Below are positions 24,601 to 39,000 of a stretch of DNA of 64,000 bases, piece after piece (within the stretch, counting starts at the first letter, position 1; each line of letters starts with the position of its first letter). A program made the translations under genes and the position numbers. Below the pieces are notes generated by a model. The model was not told where the DNA came from. It was given only the letters and a program-made list of their open reading frames with translations, and ran no database searches. This DNA comes from Nelumbo lutea (taxonomy: Eukaryota; Streptophyta; Magnoliopsida; Proteales; Nelumbonaceae). The DNA lies in assembly GCA_022828595.1 (NCBI GenBank), contig JAKGHH010000005.1, positions 53,439,655 through 53,503,654 on the forward strand, given 5' to 3'.

Positions 24601-27600
24601 TCTACAGAGAAATAAACTGGTTTTTCAATTCCTACAACAATTTCAATTTTTTTTGATAGGGATATTGGTATTTTTGAGGGCTGAGGTGATGGTCATGCTT
24701 GAGGGAGTGCAAAGGACAAGAAGTTTAAATATTAGGAAACTAATTATTGAAGGGCACTCCAAGCTGGTTGTAAGTTGGCTACAAAATGAGGAAGCAAAGT
24801 TGTGGAAACACAATAATGAAAGAAAGAGGTTCAGATGGTTGACAAAGGACATGGATGTGAGGCTTCATTGGGTCAAAAGAAGTGCTAATTCTTTAGCTGA
24901 CGCCTTAACCAACCAAGGGGTGGGGAGAGATCAACTCTTTTGGGCACAATTGTAATAAAAAGGAAGAGCTTTTGGAGGGAATGATGTGGGTTTATCTTTC
25001 TTCGGTTGTATTTTCAATCTGTATAGTTCTTAATTAATGAAATTCACAGTAAGTTTTTAAAATTTATTATGTAGTTATAGGTCTATTAGGAATAGGGCTT
25101 GAAACTCTCTAGAAATTTACTGTTATTTCAAAATTACTATTTATGGAAATTTTAAGCTTACATTGTATGGTAATTCTCATAATTGCTATTTATAGTAAAA
25201 TGGCAATTACTAGTTTTAGTAATTTCAGGTGTCTTTATATGTTTTTGGTAGGAATGATGTCTTAAATAAGGACTCTTAATGCCTAAATCAACTCTAATAA
25301 CACAATACTAATCCTACTGGTGTTGTTATATTAAGTTTTAGTAGGATTAGTATAAAGTTATTACAGTTGTTTTAGGTGTTAAAGTCCTTATTTAAGTGTT
25401 CCTATGGGTTACCTATGGATTTTTCTTCATTTCAAACATTTAAATTGGAATCTGTTATGGGACATTCAAGTTCTCATTGTGAGCATATAAATAGTCATTG
25501 TAATTGCAATTTTTTTTATCAATAAAAATTTACTTCATTAGATAAAAAATAGGGTCATTTACTAAGACACCCTTATAGGTTCACGTAAATACTAAGGCCT
25601 ACCCTCTACTTTACATATTACTAACTACTAAGACACCTCCTCTACTTTGCAACCGCTTTACTTGGTGTACCTTCTGTAAGTAATTGTTTGTATATCCGAT
25701 TGGGAATGGTATCCCTGTAAAAAGTCTCATATCATCCTTTTAGAAAGGAAACCCTCCCCTACATTATTTTATTTCAAAAATAAAACAAAAAGTAATAGGA
25801 AAAAAAACAAAAATTAAAGCAAAAAAAAATGTAGATAATACTAGTAGTAGTACAAATATTTTTTATTGCCTATTTTGTTTTTACTTTTTATTTATTTTAT
25901 CTTCCTTTATTTTCTATTTTAATTTACTGTTTTATCTTATTTTTCATATTATTTTCTATTTTCTTTTTATTCTTTATTTTCTGTTATTTCAAATCAACAT
26001 TTCGGTTATTTCTTTTCTTTTAATTATTTAGATCAAAGAGATGTTAGAGTCAAAAATGTTATTTTACATTTCCATCCAAGAGAAATAGCAATACGTGGTT
26101 GCAAAATAGAGGGGATGTCTTAGTAATACACAAACTATAGGATATGTGTTAATAATTACTTGAAACTATAGGAAGTGTCTTAGTAAATGACCCTAAAAAT
26201 TATATACAGAATATGCAATTATAGGTCAGAGAGAATGGACAAGCCATCTTCCCCCATATCCTTAGAAAGTTTACCTCTCCTATTCTTGTAATTACCTTTT
26301 TATAAATCTAATGAAATTCTGTTATTGATAAAAAAAAATGGAACTACATTGTGGTTACATAGCCAACCAATTATGACCTTAGAGTCCCTTTTAATAATTA
26401 ACTTCTCCAATTTCATAACCTTAGAGTCATTGTAAATTTGTAATTGCAATTTAGAAGAGTTGATAAAGAAATAAAGTTTGGTTTAGTGATTTCTGGTATT
26501 GGCAGGATTTTTTTCCTTATTTTTTTAATTTTTTATTCTCAGCTATTTCTTCTTCTAAGTAATCTATCTTATTGTTGTTTACCATAACAGCAAGGGTTCT
26601 TCTTCATCTTTCTAATCTTTTGCTCGTTCTTTGGTAGGTGGCAAGCTGTCTACTTGCTTCTCTATCTCTATTCTTCATCCTTAACCATACAAAAATCCCT
26701 CCGCCCCACAAAGCCCACTAGCATATCTGAGATTCGTAGGACCCCCACCCTGTTTTACATCAAAAGAATAACTTTTACCTGCATGCCAACTGTAAATGCT
26801 AACCACACCATGCATCTATACAAGTTTACCACACTTCAGGAGGTAAGAGATAAAAGCAAAAAATAAGAATTAAACATACCTAGAACCAGAGTCTGATTGG
26901 TACTCGTTATAAACTGCGGGAGAGTGAAGGAATGTTAAGAAAGTGCCAAAGATAATAATAACCAGTACAAGTTTCAAAGAAAGAAACTTGCAATTTCGGT
27001 TCCTATCTTGGATGGAAACCTGGAAGTGCTTCTCAACATCTTTAAAATCTTTGTTTTTCTGGAATCTTCTCTTATTTGTGTCATCACTGCAGAAAACAAG
27101 TAATCATGATGCACTTAGTAAACGAACTAGGTATAAGAGAAATTTAGGGAGGGGAAGCAAACTAGGTTAAAGAAACTTGTGGACAAAGAGAAACATATGG
27201 TAAATTAGAGATTTCTCATAAACAAAGATAATTTTCTTTTGATCAATAACCAATGATCAAAGAGATCATTGATGTGGAAATAAAGGAGAGAGAATCCTAT
27301 ATACACAGATAACAAACTGACTAAAACATATAAACAAAAAACAAAGCGCCTTACTGCTGAACCTTGGGGTCTGGAGGCCGCATACAAGGCCATCTCTCTC
27401 AACCCCACCCTAGCAAGAGTATCAGCAAGATTAGTTGCTGATCTGAGTACCCTGATGAATGGGTACTCCATTTAGAAGAGTCTATGTGATGTAGGATGAT
27501 GGATAGGAGAAAGCCTTATAAATCAAATTTGTGGTATGCTGAATGGAGAAGCAATATATTTTGTATGAGAATCTCTATAAAGGACACTTTACCAATTTAG

Positions 27601-30600
27601 ACAAGTTCATGAGATGTAGGAGCTTTTTTTTTTTTTGAAGAGTAAAAATAAAATTTTTTATTGATAAAATAAAAAAGAGGATACAACCTGAACAGGGGTG
27701 TTAAGATAGTACCCGATTCACATACCGCAACAGAAGGATTGCAAACACACAAAAGCTAACAAAAATAAAAACAGAGACCTCCCCACCCCCCACCTCAAAA
27801 AGTGTCGTCCATGTGATGCAGGATCAATAGGAGGAAGCCCCACAAATCAAAATTGTAGAACACTGAGTGAAAAAGCAATCAAATTTGTAAGTCATAAGGA
27901 AAATTAACCCAGTGATCGGTTGATAATTGATTTAGGATGGTTCTAGCATGCTTACAAAAGAGAGATTGATGGATTTATGATGGAGAAAAAAATGAAAGTT
28001 TTGAAGATGTTTAGGTCTGGGAATAAGCCAATTGTGTGCAAACTTTAGCAGCACAAGGTGCAATGTGGAATAGCTGTATAAGCTATGGGGTATGGTAGGG
28101 AGAACCATGTGGTATTTGTGAGCTGCAAGATAATAGAAAATAAGAGGAGAAAGACAGAAAGATAATAAGAATGGGATGATTTTTTATGCTTCTGCACATC
28201 AAAATTTATAGCTCTCTCTAGGATACAAACTAGGTAACAAATCTCCCTAAATAAAGGAAAAAATAAAACTGATTTCTAAAAACATTTGTATAGCTCACAA
28301 ATCTCTCAACTACCTAAAATAGCACATAATATAATAGATAATTAATGAAATCTTCCAACACTCCCCCTCAAGCTGGCATGAATATATCACTCATGGCAAG
28401 CTTGCTAACTAAGTTCTCATACTGCACCCTAGGAAGCCCTTTGTTGAGAATGTCTGCTACTTGGCTCGTGGTGGGTATGTAGGACATGCATATCACACCA
28501 CTGTCTATCTTCTCCTTGATGAAATGTTTATCCACTTCTACATGCTTTGTTTTGTCATGTAGAACTGGATTATGAGCTATGGAAATGGCTGCCTTGTTAT
28601 CACAATAGACTTTAATAGGTGTTGGTATAGGAAACTTCAACTCTTCTATGAGCCTTTTGATCCATAACACTTCACAAAAGCCATGTGCAATAGAGCGGAA
28701 TTCTGCTTCTGCACTACTCCTTCCTACGACACTGTTTTTTACTCCTCTAGGTGACCAAATTCCCTCCTACCAAAGTGCAATAACCTGAAGTAGATCTTCT
28801 ATCATTTATATTACCTGCCCAATCTACACCTGTGTAAGCTTTGACTTGGAGATGACCCCTATTTTTGAACAAGAGTCCTTTCCCCGGAGTTCCTTTCAGG
28901 TATCTCAAAATCCTGAACACAACTTCAAAGTGAGTAGGTCCAGGTGAATGCATAAACAGACTTACTACACTTACTGCAAAGGCTATGTCAGGTCTTGTGT
29001 GCGACAAATAGATTAGTCTTCCAACTAATCTTTGATAACGTTCTCGGTCAACCACCTCATTTGATGTTGCTGCTTTTAACTTCATATTTGGGTCTATTGG
29101 AGTTGCTGCAGCTTTACAACCTATCATCCCTGTCTCCTTGAGAAAATCAAGAATGTATTTGCGTTGGTTGATAAAGATTTTTCCTTGGACCTTGCAACTC
29201 CATTCCGAGAAAATATTTAAGTTTTCCTAGGTCTTTAATGTCAAATTCAGCCTCAAGCTTATTCTTCAACTTGTTGATTTCAAATAAATTATCTCCAGTC
29301 ATGTTAATATCGTCTACATACACTATCAAAATAGCTATTTTACTTTCGGTGGAGTGCTTGAAAAATAAAGTATGATCAGATTGACTTTGTGAGAAGCCGT
29401 ACCTCCTTAGTACATCCCCAAATTGTTCAAACCAAGCTCTTGGTGATTGCTTTAGTCCATATAGGGATTTTTTTAACCTGCAAACTTTTCCTCTTCCAAG
29501 ACTTTCTTCAAAACCTGGTGGTAGGTCCATATATACTTCTTCCTTTAGGTCTCCATTCAAGAAGGCATTCTTGACATCGAATTGACAAATTGGCCAGTTA
29601 AAATTAACAGCAAGAGAATGCAGTATTCTGATAGAGTTAATTTTAGCAACGAGAGCAAAAGTCTCTTGGTAGTCTATACCATGAGTTTGGGTAAATCCTT
29701 TTGCTACGAGTCTTGCTTTGTATCTCTCCACACTTCCATCAACCTTGCACTTCACATATTACTTTTCCTAAGAGTATTCATCTCTTCCATCACAGCTAAC
29801 CTCCACTCCAGATCATCTAATGCTTCCTGAATAGTTTTTGGCACATACAGATTAGAAATCCTAGACACAAGTGCTTTATGAGTATGTGATATTTTCTCAT
29901 ATGACAAGTATTTTGCAATAGGATGTTTTGTGCAAGGTCAGGTACCTTTTCTTAATGCAATTGGAATGTCAATATCTAAAGAGGATAGATTAGGTAAAGA
30001 CGGAATAGGAGTAGAAGAAGGATTACTCTGAGTTGTAGGACCTTCACTTGGTAAATTGAATTGGCCTTCTGCTGTAGGAACAACTGGAACAATAGTACTT
30101 TTGTGAAACCTCTTCCTGGTATAAAACTAAAGCTCAGGATGAGGATTGTGATCCGTTTGAAATACTTCTCCCCCTGTCTTTGATAACGTAGTATCTGGCA
30201 AATTTAGATTAAGAGTACTATCACTAGGTTCCATTCTTTCAACAATTATTTCTGAAACTTGCTTATCAGAATTAATCAAAGGTAAAAATTCTTCTAGAAT
30301 AGGTAAAGTTTCCCAAAAATTATCTTCCTTACTTATGTTCTCCTCCTGAAGAGAATTTTTTTGAAAGAAAGGTTGGTCCTCAACAAAGTGCACATCCATA
30401 CTTCAAAAAATTTCTTTTTAACTGGATTAAAGCATTTGTACCCTTTTTTATTAGATGTATAACCAAGAAACACACATTTTTCAGCTTTGGGTCCAATTTT
30501 GATTGAAAAACATTTGGTATATACACATAACAGACACAACCAAACACTTTTAAAGGAAGATCCATGGTTATTCGAGATGTGGGAAAACAATTTTTCAGAT

Positions 30601-33033
30601 TTTGTAAAGGAGTTTCATATTTTAAAACTCGAGATAGCATTCTATTTATTAGGTAACATGTAGTTAGGAGAGCATTTCCCCAGAGATATTTAGGTACATT
30701 CATAGAAAACATGAATGCTTTAGCTACCTCAAGAAGGTGCCTATTTTTTCTTTCAGCAATCTCATTATGTTGTGGTGTGTCACGACAAGTTGATTGATGG
30801 ATAATACCTTTTTTTGGTCAGAAATGTTCCTAAGTATTTGTTAAAGTATTCAGTTCCATTATCTGATCTTAAAATACCAATTTTGGTTTGAAATTGATTT
30901 TCAATCATTAGAAAAATTCTTTAAATCTTTGTTCAACCTCTGATTTCCTTTCCAACAAGTAAACCCAACATACCCTTGTATGGTCATCAATAAAAGTCAC
31001 AACCCTTTTTTTTCCAGAAAGTGTGCTAACCTTAGATGGGCCCCAAACATCACTATGTAACAAATAAAATGGTTTTGAAGCAAAATAAGGTCTTATTGGA
31101 AATAAAACACGATGATCTTTAGCCAAATGACAAGCCTCACAATGAAGTTTTGACCAATCAATTCCTTTAAACAATTTAGGAAACAAATGTTTGAGATATG
31201 AAAAACTAGGATGCCCTAATCTTCTATGTCATAATATAACTTGATCACAGACAGAGATTGAACTCGTACTACTTAAGCCATGAACTTTTTTATTACCAAT
31301 AGCGGTTTCATCAAAGTAGTAGAGCCCATTTATCTCCCTAGCAGTTCCAATCGTCTTCCCTGAGTTCTGGTCCTGAAAAACACAAGTGGAAGGAAAAAAA
31401 AGAATGGAGCAGTTAATATCTTTAGACAATCTGCTGATAGAAAGAATATTGCAAGCAAGTTTTGGAACACATAAAACAGATTTCAGAGTAATTTTTTCTG
31501 AAATTTTAATGTTCCCTTTGCCTGCAATAGATGAAAGACTACCATAAGCTATTCTCACCTTTTCAATACCAGAACAAGGATAATAGGAACTAAATAAATC
31601 AGAGCAGCTTATCGTATGATCGGAGGCCCTTGAATCTATGATCCAAGGACTGGATTTTCCTAGAATTGAGAGTGCCAAAGAATTGCTACTTGTTTTTGTC
31701 ATAGACCCGACAGGAGTATTAGGTGACGAATAGGATTTTAGTAGTTTAAGAAGGTGATCTATTTGCTCTTTACTGAATGGAGATGATTCAACCTCGTTTG
31801 TTGTAGGTATATTCTGTTCACCAGGTTTGTTCACCCTGCCATTGGATGGTCTCCCGTGCAGTTTGTAGCAATTCTCTCGGGTATGGTGAGGTTTTCAACA
31901 TTAATCACAGCGCAGGTTATTCTTATCTCCAACCCGCTGATTTTGGGATGACCTTCGACTGACTTGGGCCTCAGAAATAATCAGGACTGACCCTTCCACA
32001 GGTCTGGTTGTACCTACAGCCTTCATTTCAAGCATTACTTGTCTCTAGCTTTCTTCTCTACGTACTTCGGCAAATACCTCACCGATTGGGGGCAGAGGGT
32101 TTCTTCCAATAATTCGGCCACGAACCTCATCGAATTCAATGTTTAAATCTGCAAGAAACTTGAAGACTCGGCCAACATTCACCATCTTCTTGTAATAATT
32201 GCAGTCATCGGGTGACTTCCACTCGTGATCGTTGAAGAAGTCCAGGTCCTGCCAAATTCTCTTAAGAGGATTAAAATACTTAGTCACAGAGTTCTCACCT
32301 TGGCGAATATCTCCAAGTTATAGAGTTAACTCGTACACTTGGGATTGATTCCCTAAATTAGAGTATATCTATGAGACATTGTCCCATAATTCCTTGGCTG
32401 TAGAATAGCAGAGATAATTTGCTCCTATCTCTTCAGTCATGGAGTTAACCAACCACGTCATCACCATGGAATTTTTAGCGGAGATGAGGGTTAGACCAGT
32501 TGTTTTAAGCCTATGTTTGGGAGTGCTTGTTTCATAAATAGTGCTTATCCTAATAAGTTCTCATGAGTGTTTGGTGAAAAAACACTTATTTCAAACAGGG
32601 GTAGTACAGAGGTATTTTCAAAATGACGTGGTGGGCCAAAAAGGAAATAAGTAATTATTAATAAGCTCAAATTTTGGGCTTCTTAAATAAGTGCTTATTT
32701 TCAAGAATAAGGACTTAATTGGGCTTATTTCCCAAACACAAATAAGTGATTATTGGTGTGGCCCTGGCCCAAAATAAGTGCTTATTTGAATAAGCACTCC
32801 CAAACCTAGCCTACACAACCCAATAGTTTTACTCCTGTGTGGCTCAACCCAAGTTGTAAGGACAGGACCAGATCTAAAACCCCCACATATATAAACAACT
32901 GCCATGCAATGTTTAGAAAACAGGACAGGACAGAGAACTGGAAAGGGGGGAGGTTCACGGGTTAGAGGTTCAACCACGATCAAACCGGAGGTCAAACTGT
33001 GATGATGTGGCATATACACACATACATACATAC

Positions 33034-33079
<46 letters not shown>

Positions 33080-36000
33080 CCATGGGTCGCACAAATACTA
33101 TGTATAATATATGATATATTATACAAATATTGTTGTACTTGAAAAAATGTGGTGGATAGACAGTTAGTTCTTTAATTTTTAAACCAATTGACTAGGTTCA
33201 AACCTCCCAACTTGCATTTTCTTTAAAATACATGTGTTAAATAAGTATGTACATTACTTCATAAATAAACACAAATAATGAAGTTGACTAATAGTAATAA
33301 GTCAATATGCTTGAAAAAAAGGTCATGGATTCAAATTATATCATTTGCATTTTGAAAATTCTATACATTTGAGACCTGGGCAGTTTTAGGAAACCAGGAC
33401 CGGTCCACCGGTTTTTTTTAATCAGCAAAAAAACTTTCATTAATAAGAGAGAAATTAAGTTACAATAGATAAAGATTGCAGAGGGACAGACTGCAATCTC
33501 CAGTAATTAGTTACAATTCTGCCCAGTACAATGAAGATCTATTTGCCCCTTGTTTTTCTAGGGTATCCGCCATCCCATTTGCATCCCGTTTGACCCAACC
33601 AAACTGAGAGTTGAACTTCCTTGCAAGTGTGTCAATTTCTTGGAAGACAAATCTGAGCTTCCAAGGTACTGATGTGATGTTTTTAGCCCAAGAGATGACC
33701 AATAGTGAGTCTCCTTCTACTTCTAAGTCTGTTGTTCCAATCTTCTCAGCCATCTTTAGACCTTGAAGTAGGGCTAGACATCCACCAGTTTTAAGCAGGT
33801 TTTTACCTATTCCGGTTTCTAAGGTACAACCAAACTGGACATAGGCCTGATCATGGCTTAACTGGTTTGACTGGATGGTCCAGTTCAGTTTCCTAAACAC
33901 TGCTGCTATGGATAACCTCCTTAATGAAGCTAGTTTCCCTTTTACACAGCTAGGATTAGCCAAAGAGATTAAATCAACTAACTTAGTGGTTGATGGTGCC
34001 TCTAAGATGCACCAAACTAAGGGGAGCCGAATATGTAGCATAGAAATTGCATGACATATTCAAAGGAATTAAGAAACCCAATCTCTTCAATTTGCATAAA
34101 TATCTCTCTTGATTTACAAGATTGAAAATTAATGAAGCAAATGAAAGCAGTTAGGGCAGCAGTGGTGTGGACTGTAAAAAAATGCATGGATCTTCAATGA
34201 AAAGCAAAGGTGAAAAGAAGAACTTGTGGATTCTATAAATATAAAAGGTTGCTGGGTAAAAACACTAGAGCACTTTCAAAGCTTTTTAGTGACTGACATT
34301 ACAAGAGCATGGAATGAAGTTGCACACTCCACTAAGGGGAAAGATAAAAAGGTGATGGACTAGAAGCCCCCAGATGGCAATAAAATAAAGCTGAACTTCG
34401 ATGGGAGCTCTTTAGGAAACTTGGTGTTCTGTTTGTGCCTTGAATTCTTTGTGGCGGCCCACTTCATGAACCCGCTCCGAAATAATTTGAAAAAAACTCT
34501 AAGGCAAATTTTCATGGTGGTTTATGGTGGAAGAGTTATGTATTTCTTCGAGGGTTTTCTCTTTTGTATACTTAGTCTTTTGTCTTGTGAGAGAAAAGAG
34601 ACATTGGGTGTATTTTGGGGTTTAGGGTTTTTTTGTGAGTGAGGTTGTGAGTACACAACTCTATATTTCTTCTCCATTGCTGACTACATAGTGGATTTCT
34701 GCTCCTCCTTCGCCCATAGACATAGGCTATAAGCCGAACCACATAAATCTGTGTGTTCTTTGTGCTTGCTTCTCTTTATCTCTGTTTTACTTTTAATTGG
34801 TTCAGTCATCTGTCACTAAGAGAACATTGACAATTGTACGGCATGTATTGGACTTGAAGAAAAACCTCATCTCTCTTGGCACTCTTGATGCTAATGGGTC
34901 AATTGAAGGTGGAGTTCTGAAAGTTAGCAAGGGTGCTATTATTGTGATGAAAGGCACGAGGATGGGAAGTCTGTATGTGCTACAAGGTATTACTATCACA
35001 TGTTCAGTTGCAATTTCTACATCATCCCTATCTGAGTCTAACACCACCAAGTTATGGCACATGAGACTAGGACATATGAGTGAAAGGAGACTGATTGTAT
35101 TAAGCAAGATAGGAATTCTTTGTGGCCAAAATACAGGAAAACTTGACTTCTGTGAACATTGCATTTTCAGGAAGCAGAAAAGAACCGGATTTAGTACAGC
35201 CGTTCATAGGACAAAGGGCACTTTGGATTATGCTCAATCAGATCTATGGGGACCTTCACAAGTTCCATCAAATGGTGGTGCTCGATATCTCCTTGCCATT
35301 ACTTGTGACTACTCCAGGAAGGCATGAGTTTATTTTCTGAAGCATAAGAATGAAGTATTTGTGACTTTTAAGCAGTGGAAAACATTGCTTGAAAAGCAAA
35401 CAATAAAGCAGATCAAGCGGTTGAGAACAGATAATGGCTTAGAGTTTTGTGAAAATGAATTTAATGAGTTATGCAAAAGTGAAGGCATTGTAAGGCATCA
35501 TATTGTTGTCAAAACACCACACCAGAATGGAGTTGTAGAACGTATGAATAGAACTCTATTAGAGAGAGCAAGGTGCATGTTGTCAAATGCTGGTCTCTCC
35601 AAGGATTTTTGGGCGGGAGTAGTTAATATGGCTTGCCACTTGGTAAACTGATCTCTATCTACTGCCACTGAGTGTAAGACTCCAGAAGAGGTATGGTCTG
35701 ACAATCCTCTTGATTATTCAAATTTAAAAATACTTGGTTGTCCAACATATGCATATGTTAATGAAGGCAAGCTTGAGCCTAGGGCCAAGAAATTCATATT
35801 TCTTGGTTATGTTTCAGGTGTGAAGGGATACAAATTGTGGTGTCTTGATCCTAAATCACCAAAAGTCATAGTTAGTAGAGGTGTTACTTTTGATGAGTCT
35901 GCTATGCTCCACCCAAAAAAGGAGTCTTCCATTTCTTGTGATGCAGATAAAACACAAGGTTTAGGAAAGAAGGTGGAGTTAGAAGTTAGAAGTTCTTCCT

Positions 36001-39000
36001 CACCTTAGTTTACATCAGTCCAGGTGCCCATTTCTACTGAGATAGAAGAACATGTACAAGAGGAAGAAGAGGAGGAGCAATATTCTATTGCTAAAGGCAG
36101 AACAAGGAGAGAGATTAGACTACCTTAGAGATATGGTTATGCTGATCTAGTTGCCTATGCATTATTAGTTGCAGAGAATGTTGATGTTGCAGAACCTAAT
36201 ACCTATGCAAAAACTATCTTGTCTATTGATTCTAGTAAGTGGTTAACAACTATGCATGAAGAGATTGAATCCATGCATAAGAACCAGACTTGGGGGTTGG
36301 TAAGACCACCTAAAGGAAAGATGATTGTTGGATGCAAATGGGTTTTCAAAAGGAAAGAATGTACTCCAGGTATAGAGGATGCTAGACATATGGCACGACT
36401 GGTTGCAAAAGGCTTCTGTCAGGTACAAGGTGTTGATTTTAATGATGTTTTCTCACTAGTTGTTAGGCATAACTCCATTCGTGTTTTTTTTTCTTTGGTT
36501 GCCATGCATAATTTGGAATTAGAACATTTAGATGTTAAAACAACTTTCTTGCATAGAGAACTTGATGAACAAATTTTTATGCATCAACCTGAGGGTTTGT
36601 TGTTGAAGGGAAGGAAGACCATGTTTGCTTGTTAAAGAAACCTTTGTATGGCTTAAAACAATCTCCTAGACAATGGTATAGAATATTTGGCTCTTTTATG
36701 GTGGCTCTTAGGTATTCCAGATGCAAGTATGATAGTTGTGTTTATTTAGGGAAACTTGCAGATGATTCTTTTGTTTACTTGTTGCTTTATGTTGATGATA
36801 TGCTTATTGCAACAAGAGAAATATCTGAGATCAATAGATTAAAAGCACAATTGAGTGGTGAGTTTGAAATGAAAGATTTGGATGCAACGAATCAAAAATC
36901 TTGGCATGGAGATTCAAAGGGACCAAAAAGCAGGGAAGTTGTGTTTGACACAACAGAAGTATGTTGAGAAGGTCTCCAAGCGTTTTGGCATGAAAGATGC
37001 TAAACCAATAAGTACTCCTCTTGCAGCCCACTTTAGACTTTAAGCTAATTTATCACCACAGACAGATGAAGAAGAAAAATATGTCACATGTCCCTTATTC
37101 CAGTGCAATTGGGAGTATTATGTCTGCCATGGTTTGCACACGACCTGACATTTCACATGTAGTTAGTGTGGAGAGCAAATATATGCCATGTCCCAACAAG
37201 ACACATGGGCATGCAGTAAAGTAGATTCTTAGAGACTTGAAAGGAACATCAGATACTTGTTTGGAGTTTGGGAGGAGCAATGATAGTTTGATGGGTTATG
37301 TTGTTCAGATTATGCAAATGATCTTGACAGGAGATCGCTCACAGGTTATGTATTGTCTATTGTTGGTTGTGCTGTTAGTTGGAAAGATACTTTACAGTCT
37401 ACAGTTGCTTTATCTACTACTGAAGCTGAGTATATGGCAGTTAAAGAAGCTATTTGGTTGAGAGGTTTGTTTGGTGAACTCAATTTGTGTCCAAAGGTGA
37501 CTGTCATCTATCGTGATAGTCAGTGTTATTCATCTGACCAAGAATCAAATGTACCGTGAGAGGATGAAACATACTGATGTGAGGTACCATTTTGTTCATG
37601 ATGTTGTAGAACAAGGAGATATCATTGTGAAGAAGATTGGTACCCACCTGATGTTAACAAAGCCTCTTCTTGTGGCTAAGTTCAAGCATTGCTTGGACTT
37701 GATAGGTATTTGCAACATTTGAGTTTGCCCATTGGGGATTTTGTTGGAGAAGGTGGAGGGAGATTGTTATTCTATGATGCTTGAGAAAATTCAAGCCAAG
37801 GTGGAGATTTGTTATGTTTGTGCCTTGAATTCTTTGTGGCAACCCGCTTAATGAATCCACTTTGAAATAATTTGAGAAAAACCCAAAGGAAAATTTTCAT
37901 AATGGTTTATGGCGGAAGAGTTATGTAATTCTTTGGGGTTTTCTCTCCTGTATACTTAGTCTTTTGTCTTGTGAGAGAAGAGAGAGAACATTGAGTGTAT
38001 TTTGGGGTGGCTTAGGGTTTTTTCTATGAGTGAGGTTGTGAGTGCACAACTCAGTATTTCTTCTCCATTCTGACTACATAGTGGATTTCTACTCCTCCTT
38101 TGCCCGTGGACGTAGGCTATAAGCCGAACCACGTAAATTTGTGTGTCTTTGTGCTTGATTCTCTTTATCTCTGTTTTACTTTTATTTCGGTGCCATTCAA
38201 ATCTGTTTTCTTGGGTTTTGCCACAACACCTGGGATTAGTAGGCATAGGGGGTGTATTTTGAGATTGTTCATGGAAAGTATTGGCAATGTACTTGGGTCC
38301 TCTAGGGGTAGGAGATTCAATAAAGGCTGAGCTGCTAGCACTGTTACAAGGTCTAAAACTCGCTAAGCAAGCAAACTTTCAAAATTTGGAGGTAGAAGGG
38401 GATTCAAAACTATCTCTTGGACTACTACAAGGTGTGATGGTCCCTGGATATATAGACACACACTGAGAGAGATAGAAAGTCTGGCAAGGGAAGTCAATGC
38501 CTCATTCACTTGGATCAGAAGGACTGCAAATGGAATGGCTGATTCTTTAGCTAAGCAGGGGGCCCATAGGCAACAGCTGTTTTGGGCTCAATTGTAGTTT
38601 TTTTTTGGCTCTGTTGGAATGTTGGCTGTATTGTAATTTGGCTCCGGCTTCTCACTGATTAATAAAATTAATTATTTTTTTGCTGATAAAAAAAACAAGA
38701 AAAGAAAAACAAACAGGAGCTTACAAGGTTTCTATGTAGTGGAATATCATCTTATACCTTTTCTTTTCTTTTTTCTCTTTTTCCATTTCCTATGGTGGGT
38801 GTCTTTTCCTTTATAATTTCAGGCTGTGGTTTCTCTATTATCTTTACAAATCATCTTGGTCATCAACTTACACTTCCCTCTTGACATCTTCTCCACCCCC
38901 TCCCAGGTAAGTTCAACAACTCAGCCTTGATCCCAACCATTTGGGATCAGCTACACAAATCCTGTTCCACCATTGTGCTCTATCAAGAGCAATGCTTTCT

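Larger units (their letters stand above)
34425..38209 (+). mobile_element. Copia retrotransposon, internally deleted, nested in a LINE
   Basis: Two LTRs bound the element: 34425 to about 34797, and 37810 to about 38209. Between them come part of the protease region ([12 protein letters not shown]), the GAG pre-integrase ([14 protein letters not shown]), the integrase ([42 protein letters not shown]), the RT ([41 protein letters not shown] intact) and RNase H ([20 protein letters not shown]). PBS, gag and the first part of the protease are absent: the 5' LTR runs straight into the protease, so a deletion removed them. Stops such as TGA in RKA*VYF and TAG near 36006, 36127 and 37222 kill the frame. 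The purine tract AAGGTGGAGATT precedes the 3' LTR. A 5-bp CTTGG flanks both sides. Confidence 0.85.

Noticed and set aside
33000..33094. Tyr-Ile repeat frame
   Set aside because: Translation of the (TA)n microsatellite only.
34425..34642. 73-codon frame at 34421-34642 as a gene
   Set aside because: It lies within the Copia 5' LTR and is repeated in part in the 3' LTR.
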